Assembly (NCBI GenBank): GCA_947184155.2
Contig: CAMXCT020006567.1
Location: 310,001-374,000, forward strand
Origin: Cladocopium goreaui
Taxonomy: Eukaryota > Sar > Dinophyceae > Suessiales > Symbiodiniaceae
Direction: 5' to 3'
DNA length: 64,000 nt
A model generated the notes under the pieces. It ran no database searches. It was not told the origin of the DNA and saw only the letters and a program-made list of their open reading frames with translations. Of this stretch, positions 35,289 through 47,108 are shown in pieces; position 1 is the first letter of the stretch, and every line of letters begins with the position of its first letter. Position numbers and translations under genes: made by a program.

Positions 35289-35408
35289 TACGATCTGGTT
35301 ATGACTAACAGTTTGCCATGGAAAATCACCATGCTATTAATAGGTAAACCATCTATTTCGATTAGGGCCATTTTCCATGGCAAACTGTTAGTCATAACCA
35401 GACGGTAT
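35289..35408. mobile_element. Introner-like TIR element, family D copy 3 (best preserved)
   Basis: The two arms, starting ATACGATCTGGTTATGACTA and ending TAGTCATAACCAGACGGTAT, are near-perfect inverses over about 39 bp. The loop holds TTAATAGGTAAACCATCTAT. The element would fold into a long hairpin. Confidence 0.85.
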
Positions 35409-35930
35409 ATATAATATATTGTGATAAAATACTCTCATAAACATTGATATAATCACAATATGTTATTTTATAATATTTTGCAGTGATAATTGCATATACA
35501 CTCATAAATTATATATGATATATTGTGATACGATTGTCACAGTATTGTGACCATAGTATTGTGACAGTACATGATTTCAGTGATGAGTTCATGTTGTGAA
35601 TGTGTTCAGATGCCATGGCGTGCTTCCTGCAGCTGTCTTTGGCTCAATCTCACGTTAGTCAAGCTTCTTATCAGGCCCGTGCGACGCGATGCGTGCCAAA
35701 CACTTAGCTATTCAGCAAACACAGCATGACACGCTGTTTGCTGCAGCTACACTTGGGGTTTTCCATCATTTTCCACGGTTTTCCGGCAAACCAGCGGGGG
35801 GTCAGCCGGTGTCACCGCCCAGGTTGCTGCTTTCGTGATCTGTGCTTTGCCGCTGGTATGGGCAGGTTTGGTTGAAGGCCCGGATCCTCCGTCTGTTCTT
35901 AGAATCCACTGACCCATCCCGCTGTGCCAG

Positions 35931-38900
35931 ATCTTGGAGCTGTTCTTGGGGAGAGCCGTGCGCAGCAGTTGCAACGCGCTGCAGCGCCCTTGGAAGCGCA
36001 GATGAGAGCCACTGTGAAGGTGCGAGCGTTGGAGTCCATTCAATGGCCATTTCAGGAACCTAAATTGGAGGTACCTACCATATATAAGGCCTACTTTTCA
36101 GGCCTATGTAAGGGAATATCCCACAAAATATGGCCTTATATGGTACAGTACCTCCATTTTATAGGATCCTGGAATTCCCATTGATCCATTGCAAGTTCAA
36201 AGTCAGAGTCTTGGGTTGTTTTGGGTACCGTGTTGGACCAACGAATAAGAATTTGGACATATCCGTAGTGTAAATATACCGAAAGAATATATACATTATA
36301 CATTGATTCTCATATAACATATTTCATATATATATATATTATATATATAGATATGTACATATACACATCATAGTACAATATAGTACACATATTATATACA
36401 AATATATACTGTGAATCTTTGTGAATGGCATTGTGGTCTGGTCCTGTGAGGCCCTTCCCAAGACCCCTGACGGATGCCTGGCGTCCTCATCGGCGCGCTA
36501 TGCGTTGCATCGGCTCTTTGTGGAGAAGGGTTGGTTCGTGAAAGGCTTGCAGGAACTGGACCCTTCCCGTGCCCGGCTTGGTGCTTGGGGAGCTGGTGAT
36601 TTTGGGAATTGGAGATTGGAATTTTGTAGGGATGCAAAAATGCTTGTGAAAGTTGAGTGATGTCTAAAGTGGGAACTTGATGGAGTTTGGGCCGAGGCTC
36701 TTGATTTTTGTCAGAAAATGAGATGTTTCTGGATGTAAAGAGGTGCAGCAACTCATTTCCCCATCGCAGTGATCTATTTTTTTTTGGCGAAATGGGGGGG
36801 GGTATGGGGGGATCAGGGCCTAGGAATCCCAGGAATGGGTGGGTTTCTTGTCGCTGAATAGTTCCACCAGAGGAAAGATTTGGATGTGTCTGCAAATGGG
36901 GTATATACCATGGTATACCGCAAAGTGGCAATTGTACTTGGAAAAATCCGGAAAAATCATGATCCAAAAATATCCAAAGTGGGATTTCCAACTTTTTGGA
37001 TCAAGCAGTGGATGGCGGTTTCACTGCGACCCGAGGTGAAATCGGCCACGCCAACGTCTCCTCACCGGTGGTCATCCTGCAGGACCAGGTGCCAGCTGTC
37101 GTGAAGGCCCTCTTTGAACAACGACTGCAGCCACTGGGCCCTGAAACCACCGGTCGACCTGGGAAAAAATGTGGATTTTTGCAGAGAAACACGTATGTTC
37201 CATGCTAACTAAGAATCTGAAAATGATGACATCAATCCAATCAGTTTTCATATCATTTCTTGCCTTTTGGCCATTTTAAAAAGCTATTTTCCATATCATG
37301 TTCCATATCATTTTCCAAATTTTCCATCACTTTTCAGTGATTTTTCCACCAATTTTTCCATGGTCTGAGCCAAGGCAAACCGGACTCTGCCTCACTGACC
37401 TCGCTCTGCTGGCAGCGCTGTTGGAAGATCTGGTTCCATGGTCGAAATGGCGTTTCATGATGAAAAAATGGTGGTTTAACGAAGAGTTAGAGGATGATTT
37501 GTTACATGAATTCACAAGAAAAACTGTGGTGAATTATTAAAATTCTGGGCAAACTATTTTATCGATTTCTTGGATGATGGGGTGATTGAGGGTTGGCGAG
37601 TACATCACTGACAAATGAAAGATATGGCGAGTCAAGTGAGTTGTGATCAAAGCATATTGCTGGTTTCCGTTTCAGCAAGATGTTTCATAGACCCTAGAAA
37701 AAGGGAACATTTACACCAACCCCTTTTTTTTGGGGGGCAACCCGCAACCCCCTGGCAGTTTCCTGCAGAGTTACCATGATTAGGTGCACCGTGAGACCAT
37801 GCAGCGCGTCTCTGCTGCCTTCAGAGCCAAGCGAATGCCCCTGGTGGGGAAAGTCTCAGTGGAAGAGCTGGGAAAACTCTTGGATTATGTGATGATGAGC
37901 TACATCCTTGAGGTCCGCATGAAATGCATGAACAGATGCAGATCTGGAGGTTTCCTGAAAGATTGGGGGATCCACAAGAAAAACCATGGTTTGAAAAATA
38001 GTGAAATGGTCGTTCATGACTTGGATGATTTGCGGGGACCCCCAGTTTAGGAAACCTCCATATGAAATGATATGAACATGGAATGCATGAATTGGATTGA
38101 ATTGGTTCATGACGGTTGTATGGATGCAGATGAGAAATGGATATGATTCGATGTATTCGATGTCTCTTTCACGTTTTTTTCAGCTTTTTGCAAGGCTTGT
38201 TTCTTTGAAAGCCTGGCTGTTGGACGTAGGTGGCGAACCTGGATGGTACCAACCTGGATCAACAGGATGTTTCCCTGTACCTTTCGGGGCAGCGTCCCAT
38301 GGAGGAGGTCTATCCCAATTGGCCCAAGACGCAGAAGTTCCTGCGCGACATCCAAGGGGTGGTGGCCCCGGCCCGGCGGGGCAGCTTGAGCTTTGAGGAG
38401 ATCACCCATGTCGTTGAGGAGATCCATGAGCACTATGGCCGTTGGCATGATGAGGTGGACTGCCAGGAGATGAAGAATGTGCCTTGGAGATAACTGGATT
38501 TCCCTGGTTAAGGCCTGGTTAAGGCCTTGGCAGGGCCATAGTTTTTTTGGGGGATGGTTTTGGGATGTTTTCTTAGGAGTTGGAAGGTCTTGAGGAAGCT
38601 GTGCACTTCGTGTAGAGTGGTTTGGAAGGGCAGTTGAAAAAGGTAAGCAGATTCAGTGCTGGCAAAACGTTGGTGAGAAATCTGAGAGGCTGGAATCATT
38701 CTGGAAAACTGCTTGAAATATCCATAATTTGAATAAATACCTTGGGATTTCTTGGGATTTCATTGAAATTTCAAGGTGTTTTTGCACATTTTGCGCCCAA
38801 AGGGTGTCCTTTAGGTGCTGTCTGGTATGGAGCGTTGTCCCGGCCGGGTGGATCTTTCGCGCTTCTACGCGGCCTCTCTGTACGAAGAGAAGTGGCAGTT

Positions 38901-40800
38901 CAGTGAAAGCGTGCCTTGGAGATATGTCCAGTCATTGGATTGAGGGAAAATCGGAACCGGAAACCATGGTTTTTACCATTAAATATAGGGTTTTCCTGTA
39001 AAATTTCCCTTAAACCAATCCATTGATATGTTTTTTTTTGTGAACTAATGTCTTATGGGAACATATCCCAACAAAATTGCAAGACTATCTGCTTGTACAT
39101 GTTCATGGCAGTCATCAATGTCAGTTGATGATTGATGGTCGTTCTTCACGCTTTCGTGTGGCACGGATCACCCTTCGGCTTGAGCCCAGGTGGACTATCT
39201 GCGTGACCTAGGGGCCCTGGATGCCTCCCGCCAGCAGCCTGCTGTGGTGGTGTCCAACTACCTCTTGGGCGCATCCAACTGCATCGGCACCTCACGGTTC
39301 TACGCCCAGTGCTGTGTGGATCCCTGCGATCAGCTGATTGAGACCTGGCGGATCGGAAGCGGGTGTGGGAGGGAGGAGCTGGTTTGGTGGTCGGTTTTTT
39401 GCCCTTAGATTCTTGAGATTTTGAGGTTGGGTGGGGTTGAATTTCACTCTTGATGGTCAAGTTCATGAAGTCCCCCAACTCCCCCGATGTTTTATGATTT
39501 TCATTAGACATGTTTCCCAGAATAGGGGTACCCAGAACACGATTGGTTTCCCCGTTGATCGCCAAGAACTTGAAGGATTTTGACCATGGCTTACCAAAAT
39601 GGTGGTTCCCCAAAATTCGTTTTTTGATACCATCAACATTTATCAACCGGAATTTACCCTAATTTACACAAGAACTGATAGGATTGATAGGGTTCCACCA
39701 TGGATTGCTTCACTCCTGAGGTCAAAACCCTGGTACCTAACCCCAAGTCATAGCTGGGATTTATGGATGTTCATCCCACTAAAAATGTATCTATAGGTAT
39801 TGACCCATACCCAGTTGAGTTTCCACTGAAAATCCAGAAAACCCTATATTTGATGGTAAAAACCATGGTTCCTGTAGATTTTCCCTTAAACCAATCCTGT
39901 GATTATATGACTTCGGGAACCCCCGGAGTCACCTGAGGCGAAGTTGGAGAAGGCCCTGGCTGCTCCCTCGGCCCCCGCCGCTTCGGTGGCGGCGGCCGTC
40001 CAGGCGGTGCTGCCGGCGCCGGCGCCAACGCAGCACAGCTTGGAGGAAATCGCCCCGGGGCTCAGTTGGAGGTCCAAGGGATAGACATTTTCGGCATGTG
40101 ATATGGGATGATCACTGTACTGGTGGAATGTATGGATTGATACATATATCATATCATGATATTAGTGTATATATATATAATTATATAAAATTGTATGAAT
40201 AGAATCTTAGATAGAACATGGATAACTATGGGTTGACTGTGGATTTTACCTTGATGGAATAGCAAAAATCATACTCTGAAAATGTGAGCCTGAACTGAGT
40301 TGTTCTGCCACGCCAAGGCTCACAATGGTCTGGTGGTGATCCACGGTCGGCTCTTTTCCCAATGGATGCACCACGCCTATCCCCAGGAATGTCCTATGCC
40401 TCCCAGCATCGGGCTGCGCTTACGCCAGGAGCTGCCGAAGGATTTCACCCTGCGAACCGGACAGGACTACATCGCCACGGAGAAGGAGATGAAACATTTC
40501 GCACCAACGAAAAGTGATGTGAAGGTGATGAAAGATGATATGAAAGATTGCAAATTACCTTGGACTTCTGGAGAAGAACTCTTGGATGAAAGTCATCCAA
40601 GTCACCAAGCTCCACAAGTTCCACAGCCAAACCTCATCTTCCACAGCTTCGCCCCCATGGCCATGGCGGCCGTGGCGGCCGTGGCCGCTTCCCTCCTGGG
40701 CCTGGCGGCGGTGAGACGTCGCGTGGCGAGTCCCAGCGCGCGGGGTCCGCTGCTGCAGATCGAAGCCGCGACTGCAGCGGCTCCGGCGCCGGTGGTGTGA
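35931..40800 (+). CDS. Conserved dinoflagellate-type protein with C-terminal membrane anchor, nested within RRP6
   Basis: Exons proposed: 35931-36019, 36451-36580, 37009-~37150, ~37375-37434, 37784-37912, 38230-38478, 38815-38910, 39190-~39350, ~39939-40075, 40318-40800 (TGA at the end). Most junctions are phase 0. The order of landmarks is ALPKTPDG, SARYALHRLFVEKGWFVKGL, PVVILQDQVPAVVKALFEQRL, GLCLTDLALLAALLEDLV, EEVYPNWPKTQKFLRDI, VVEEIHEHYGRWHD, CPGRVDLSRFYAASL, VDYLRDLGALDAS, NYLLGASNCIGTSRFY, VIHGRLFSQWMHHAYPQECP and LPWTSGEELL. It ends with one hydrophobic helix (AAVAAVAASLLGLAAV) followed by arginines, so the bulk should face the lumen or outside. I recognise this as a large protein family of dinoflagellates without a known function. 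The upstream exon encoding the start is not identified; a candidate signal-peptide ORF (MACFLQLSLAQSHV) begins near 35619. Confidence 0.7.
36059..36167. mobile_element. Inverted-repeat element, family F
   Basis: TAAATTGGAGGTACCTACC then ATATATAAGGCC on the left faces GGCCTTATATGGTAC and GTACCTCCATTTTATA on the right. Lies in the first recognised intron of the nested gene. Confidence 0.75.
36292..36410. repeat. AT-rich microsatellite
   Basis: TATATA/ACATAT tracts, intronic. Confidence 0.75.
38933..39026. mobile_element. Introner-like TIR element, family C copy 3
   Basis: From CATTGGATTGAGGGAAAAT to ATTTCCCTTAAACCAATCC, with CCATGGTTTTTACCAT in the middle (inverse orientation relative to copy 2). 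GATATG occurs just outside both ends. Confidence 0.8.
39721..39812. mobile_element. Introner-like element, family A copy 4 (inverted, diverged)
   Basis: The reverse complement carries GGGTATGGGTCAATACC, TTTTTAGTGGGATGAACAT and AATCCCAGCTAT, as in the other family A copies. It directly abuts a family C copy. Confidence 0.75.
39812..39902. mobile_element. Introner-like TIR element, family C copy 4
   Basis: GAAAACCCTATATTTGATGG, AAAAACCATGG and TTTTCCCTTAAACCAATCC match copy 2 closely. The left arm is degraded. Confidence 0.7.
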
Positions 40801-40882
40801 GACGTGAACCACGGCAAAAGCTGCAGAAAAAATGGGGGATATCCTCGGGGATATCTGAACTTATGACAACTTATGTAACTTA

Positions 40883-41007
40883 TGTGAGTTTGTCTGGAAA
40901 ATAGGATACTTAAGCCTCAACTGATTGGTCAATCATCATAAATTATTCCTATTTAAACAACAATTTTGGGGGGTATACTGCATATACCCCATTTTCAGAC
41001 ACACCCA
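40883..41007. mobile_element. Introner-like TIR element, family E copy 3
   Basis: Left TGAGTTTGTCTGGAAAATAG; right TATACCCCATTTTCAGACA then CACCCAGA. Lies in the RRP6 intron, just after the nested gene's stop. Confidence 0.75.
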
Positions 41008-41112
41008 GATAAGCTTGTCACTCAAACGCCAGGAGTGTCATGAGTTGATCGCTGATTCCACACCTGCGGCCAGGAACTGAATGGTCTCAGTTGGCCTGAC
41101 AGCTTTTTTCAG

Positions 41113-43022
41113 TGCCAGCCGGCTCAGCGCTACCCCCGGGTGGAGGCACGCTACATCAAGTGCCATGAATGGCGACATCAGATGATGGTTGTGTTTTCAG
41201 AGGAATCTGCAGATGCTCTGAGATCTTGTGGTCTTCCAATGTCTTCCATTCATTCACATCAATTTACGACATTTTACGACTATTTGTCAATATCAACATC
41301 CACATCATCCATCCACCCATCCCAGGACACCCCACTGATCCTGGTGCGCACGGAATCGGAGCTAAAGGAGATGATCTCAGAGATCAAAGCCACCTGCGTT
41401 GGCAAAGAGATCGCGGTGGACGTGGAACACCACGATTTCAGGACGGGTCACCTGGGATCAACCTGGAAGGAAAAAAAAATCCTGGAGTTTTTTTTTTCCA
41501 CGTTTTTCGTATAGTTTTCTTATAGTTTTCCAACCATTTCCAACCTGGAGTGGTGGTGGATTTCTTTGATAAACCATCCCCAAGTTGGGATTATATGACA
41601 TTGATTGAATCCCACATCTTTCGGTGCCAGGTCTTACAGGGGCTTCGTTTGCCTGGTCCAGGCTCGATTTCGCTGGATCCAGAGGTTTTTCTTTGGAAAC
41701 ATCTTTGGAAACACCAGGAAAACCCAGTTATTCACCGATTCTGGATACATACAGCAATTGTCTTTGGAAACACCAGGAAAAACTATGACTAAACCCAACA
41801 TGCTCCATTTTTCACGGTTTCGTCTTTGTCATCTTTTTTGGGGGTTCAACCTTTGAGACACACCCCCAAAAACTCAGAAAAGTGTAGGTGACATGTGCTG
41901 AGCCACACTCCTCGGCTTGAGTGGTGCAGATGTTGGCTCAGGTGTCAACCAGACAAAAGGATTTCTTATTGGATCCTTTTGAGATCTTTGAGCAGATGCA
42001 CTTGTTGAACGAGGCCAAGACACACGGAATCTGACGTGTTTTTTTAAAACGTGGACTTGAGCGTTGTTCACATTTTTATTGAATCCGACCTCTCTATCAC
42101 TGCTCCATCAGGGAAACAAACAAATGAAATAAATGAAATAAATGAAATAAATGAAACAAATGAAACAAATGAAACATTAGTAACTCATTAGCAATCACTT
42201 AGTAGTCACTGGGTCTCCGCCAGATGTGTCTCCAGTCTCCGCCAGATCTTTTCGGACCCGCGCATCCTGAAAGTGCTGCATGGCGCGGATCGTCGCAGCC
42301 TGAGATTGAAAAGCGTTTCGGCGTGGCCGTCGTAGAAAGGTCGTAGAATTTGCAGGCCTGGGTTCCATCAATTTTCCAAGAGATCCAAGAGTTTTGTTAG
42401 GAGAATTTGCAGGAACCCCCAAATTTTTTTGGGTGTAAAAACTCGTTTGGTGATTTTAAAGGTACGAGTTCCAATCGACCATTGGCACAGATTGCATCCT
42501 GTCTTTTTTCCACTTTCCAAATCTCCAAAACTGCCAGGGGATGTTCTGTGGCTCCAACGAGATTTCTCGGTCTATTTGGTGAACATGCTGGGAACTCAGA
42601 GAATTCGGCAGCTCCAAAACCAGAGTTATAGGGGGCTATATCCCACCTTTATGTGGGGGTTAGTTTCACCATAAAATCCCATAAAAAGTGTGATTGCTGG
42701 CGGAACTTCGCTCCGAATTTCCATCCAATCCTTGAAAAAGCTGAGGTTCGATACTGGCTTGGCCACACGTGCGCTGCGGCTTCAAGGCAGGAAGAAATTG
42801 GGACATGGTTCGACATCATTTGATACACTTTGACACATTATATAGCCAACATGCCAACATGAACTTTCTAAATAACTTGTGAGAGATGTTTGATCGACAA
42901 AAATGTGACATTACTCCATGATCTTAATCTTCATTTGTTTTCTAACCTAAATGACCCAGTTTGCTGCAGGTGGCTTCTCTCTGGCCAACCTGGTGTCGCA
43001 CTTTTGTGGAGCCATTGACTCA
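41113..43022 (+). CDS. RRP6/EXOSC10 exonuclease domain exons
   Basis: Exons proposed: 41113-~41166, 41326-41441, 41631-41661, 41942-42013, 42246-42291, 42538-42586, 42746-42786, 42970-43022. Joined, they give the DEDDy exonuclease domain in family order: DTPLILVRTESELKEM, GKEIAVDVEHHDFRSYRG (catalytic Asp and Glu), FVCLVQVSTRQKDFLLDPFE, MHLLNEIFSDPRILKVLHGA, DRDVLWLQRDFSVYLVNMFD (second catalytic Asp), TGLATRALRLQGGFSLANLV. RRP6 trims and degrades nuclear RNA with the exosome. Of the seven introns between 41441 and 63725, four start with GC, two with GA and one with GT. The rest of the domain appears only at 63725, beyond the transporter gene and the retrotransposon. Confidence 0.88.
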
Positions 43023-43489
43023 GATCTGAACAGCGATTTCTCAGGTGGTTTCTGAGAGTTAAAAGGTAAAACAAAGTTAACCAACAGCTGTTAACACCAT
43101 TTAAACCAATCAATTGGTTCATTTGTCAATATCATGTTAACCAACTATGGTTCTTGAAAAAATCAATTTTTGAACCAATTGAACCAATCGAAAAAATCAT
43201 CTGACATCCGTAGCTGCGCTAGTTTCAGGATTTGGATCAAACTTAAGCGGCAAAGGTCCTACACCAAACATCACACCATCAAAAACATCTCAAACTGACG
43301 TGATGATGAAGATGAAGTCTGGTATGGAAATTCAGCATCTATGGCCCCAGAAACATTTGGGATATTGTGAGTTTGTTGAGTTTGTATTCGCAGATGAGCG
43401 AAGCCGTTGGGGGCTGCATAGGCGAAGTGACCCAAACAATACTGTCCCAGAATTGGACGAAAAGAACATTTTTTTAGGAACCCCCAAAC

Positions 43490-43700
43490 ATTTGGGGGTA
43501 AAAGCCATGGTCTTCCGTCGATTTTCCCTACAAAATCAATCCAAATGACAACCTTGACTAGTTGCAACCTCCAAGTGGCTTAGTCTGAAAACAGGCTACC
43601 CCGCAATTTGATGGTTAGTCGGTTAGTCATCATTTTCCCATATTTTCCCCATTTGGCACTTGGGGTTTTTCCCGAAAAAACCCAATTTTCAGACCTACCG
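43490..43700. other. Cluster of diverged TIR-element fragments
   Basis: 43490-43548 resembles the right half of family C (AAAGCCATGG, GATTTTCCCT, ATCAATCC). 43569-43700 begins AGTCTGAAAACAGG and ends CCCAATTTTCAGACCTACC, resembling family E. Confidence 0.45.
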
Positions 43701-43798
43701 GTAATTTAATATAGCTATTGAAAATGGCGATTCATAGTGGATTTACCCATTAAAAATAGTGATTTTCCATAGTTTTTTGTATGTTTACCAGAGGGTAA
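43699..43798. mobile_element. Introner-like TIR element, family D copy 4
   Basis: GATTTACCCATTAAAAATAG, TGATTTTCCATAG and ACCAGAGGGTAA match the right part of family D. The left arm (TATAGCTATTGAAAATGG) is diverged. Confidence 0.6.
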
Positions 43799-43974
43799 GT
43801 GAGCCAATCAGCACCATGAATTCCGATGTCTTGGCCATGGATGATGGTTGCAGCGGCGTGCTCACCGATGCCCCACCTTCTGGTACCTTGGAACAGCTGT
43901 CACCGTTGTGTTGGTAGGGGATAAATTTAAAAGGACCATTAAGCCATTAAGCTGTTGTAAGATTATTTGGATAT

Positions 43975-44095
43975 ATGATATCAATGATATCTATCTCTTT
44001 ATAATTCTTGATATCTATAGAGATATACACATCTCATATGTCATATATAGTTAAATATAAGTAATGTATATATATATACATATGTATATACGTAT
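43975..44095. repeat. AT-rich microsatellite
   Basis: GATATC/TATATA tracts. Confidence 0.75.
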
Positions 44096-45565
44096 CTGGA
44101 ATCCCTTTGAAGCAACTCTGACAGATTCTGACCATGGCTTGGTTTTAATCTCTTGAGATTTGGCGGTTTTATGCTGACAGGTAATGAGCTCCATGAGGAG
44201 CTTTACAGGCAGGGCTGCTTTCAGACAGCAGGTGTGTCTGAACACCAACATGGTGCTTTTTTGGGGGAAAATGATGATAAAGCCATGATTTTATTACATA
44301 TGATAAATCATTGAGATTTTGGGGGTGTACCAGATTTTTCCGACAACCCCAAACTGTTCAAACGGAAACGCTGTGAAACTTTCTGACTTTCAACGACATC
44401 GTTGACCAAACCATGGGCAGGCTGCGGGAAGAGAATGCCAAGTTGCGTTCGCAGGTTATGGAGCTCCAGGCGTTGCGAACAGCATGAAACATAGGGACAA
44501 TTTGCTTTTTTTCCCATGTGGTTTTATCATTTTTATCTGAAAATAGATGAACATGGGGTAAATACCCCAAAATTCTGTGGTGTATCATTCTTTATCATCC
44601 ATTGCCCCATCAAAGTGGCCATATTTTGATGGGTATCCACCATTTCTGGACAAAACCATGTGGTTTCTACAGGAAACTTGGTGGCCAAAGATCATCTACT
44701 GGTTGAACATGGGACTGTTGCTTTCAATGATTTTTAATCACCAGGTTGTACCGATTTATGGTATTTGATACCATGAAACCAGAACTTGGCAATCTCGAAA
44801 GGGAGTCTAGGGACAGCAATCACAGCAACATATGAAGACGGATTGCAATGAGATGAAATTCATAGTTGTTCATTTCGAAATTGTGAAACGAAACTCTCCC
44901 CACATTTGATTCATTTCTGGTTGGTGGTTTGGAACATGAATGGATTATTTTTCCCATCATATTGGGATATATTGGGAATGTCATCCTCCCAACTGACTTT
45001 CAGTCCATCATTTTTCAGAGGGGTGGCTGGCTCAACCACCAACCAGAATGTTATTAACCATCATTAACCATATAATAACCATATTAACCATTATTAATAG
45101 TATATTACCAACCAATGGTAGGGAAAAAACCACCAAGCAGATTTTGAAAAACTGTCGTTGTGACATGGTGATTCTGCCGGAGGTGACCTTGGCCACTGGA
45201 GTTCTCACTGAACTATCCAGGTGCGACATCAGTCCATCAGTCCGATGTCAGTTTCAACTTCCATGTTGAACAAGTGTGACATGGAGATTTGAGTTTTTTT
45301 GGAAAAAATCAGAGAGATGGATTCGAAAGAGGAAACGACAGAGAGATACAGCTTTGATATGGTTTGATATTGCAGATATGGTTTGATGAAGGTGAAAACC
45401 AACTGGTTTCGTCCTTATTGTCCCCCCGAAGGCTTCGGGAGGAGAATGATGAGCTGAGAAGCAAAGGGGCTGCGGTGGCGGAAAACATCGTGGGCAAAGG
45501 GTGAGCCTGGCATGGTTTCGACAGGTTTCGACACCTGAAAAAGACAGCCAAGTGATAATCATACT

Positions 45566-45608
45566 GTTGGAACTGTTGGAACTGTTGGAACTGTTGGAAC
45601 TGTTGGAG
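45566..45608. repeat. 9-bp tandem repeat TGTTGGAAC
   Basis: About four and a half perfect head-to-tail copies. Confidence 0.9.
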
Positions 45609-47108
45609 TCTAAGTACAGCGTCACTGTACCAGCACCTGGCTTTAGCATGCTTTAGCTTCAAAAAAGATCAGCATGGTTATGACTAGTTCTGGCATGATT
45701 GTTTCTGAGTCATATGTTTTGTATGCTTTTTGTGATTTCGCAGCTGTTGGTTGCCATTGAATTTGCCGAAATTTTCAGGTGGAAAGGACCAGCTGCCCTG
45801 CTGCAAGCGCCATACGATCTCTTTGTGGTTTTCTCCATAAAGGCCATCGGACTGGGACCATCTGGGACCATCTGGGACGATGGAGAACTCTGGAGCTGGC
45901 GGCTGTGGCAGGCAGCAGAGATCATGGCCTATTATGGCTTCTCGTACATCTATGTGTGCGATGCTCACTTGACTTACACTTGACTTGACATGGAAGTCAC
46001 ACACAGAAGTGTCATCGAAAGCAAATTGGCAAAAAGAAAAAAATATGTGAAAGGCTCGGGCAGAGTGGTTCTGCCGCCAATGATTTTGATGGCTCAGTTT
46101 TTGATGGCTTAGGAGCTATGTTTCCGATGAGTATGGCATGTCTGACACAGAAGCTGGCAATCTCTATGCTGCCTATGGCTTTGCCTGCACAGGTTCTTGG
46201 GCGATTTTTGGATGGTGATCTGGTTGTTTTTGGTGCACCATGTGCCATTCCGGGTTGCTGGTGATCTGGTGATCCGGAGATTTCATGTGCCAATTTTTCT
46301 GGCCCCTTTCATGGATGATCACACCCATGTAGCTTTCATCCAGAGAAGCAAGGATTCAAATGGAAGAATCCATAAGAATCGGCGAAAAGGAATGGCAATG
46401 GCAACAGAATCTGCCCAAGAACGCAGCGGACCTTGGAACCACTGGAACCACCGAGGTTTCGGTCTGGTCTTCGGATTCGTCATCGATCGGCTGGGAGTCC
46501 GGAGGTCAATGCTCCTGGGTCGGGGACCTCAGAGGGACCTCAGAGGGACGCCGGGAAGAAACCGTTGGAAACCCACTGGAAACCCACTGGAAACCCACTG
46601 GATTTCTGGGGTGATTTGTGACAAGATTTGAGACTTGATGTGCTCTTGGATGTCTTTTGTTTGTTGGTTCTTTTTTTTGAACGCAAACTTATGCAGAGGT
46701 TGGTCCAGAAATTGTTATTGCTAAAGTGCTCCTGAGGCTGCACATGCTCTACTCTGTACCGTGCCATTTGTGGACTCTCATCTTCCAGGCTGGGCATTTG
46801 CAGAGCTTTTCATTTCCCATCTCAAAATGCCAAGGTATTTTAGCATCACTTTCGATGACGGCCATCAAGCACTTGGAAGCTGCCTCATGAACATGCTATT
46901 TGTATCTATTTGTCAAGTCAATATATATATATATAAATATCAACATCTATCAACATCTCTTAATACCAACACATATCTTTATGAACACCTCATTTACAGG
47001 GATTTATTGATATTCACAACCATCTCTTTAAATATCTATAAATCTCCATGATCAACTTCTCTATGAATATCTATCAATAAGCTTGTGAAGCTGTGTGAAG
47101 CGCTTGAG

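Larger units (their letters stand above)
43803..45984 (+). other. Unassigned exon-like stretches, two with coiled coil
   Basis: Four protein-like pieces: about 43803-43905 (SEPISTMNSDVLAMDDGC, PPSGTLEQ), 44388-44487 (NDIVDQTMGRLREENAKLR, SQVMELQALRTA, stop), 45433-45503 (RLREENDELRSKGAAVAEN) and about 45732-45984 (LWSWRLWQAAEIMAYYGF). The two LREEN pieces are clear coiled coil. They lie between RRP6 and transporter exons and could be N-terminal exons of the transporter gene, another nested gene, or remnants. No family was identified. Confidence 0.3.

Noticed and set aside
35747..36991. Minus-strand frames of 98-199 residues
   Set aside because: They are antisense to exons of the nested conserved gene and show no motif.
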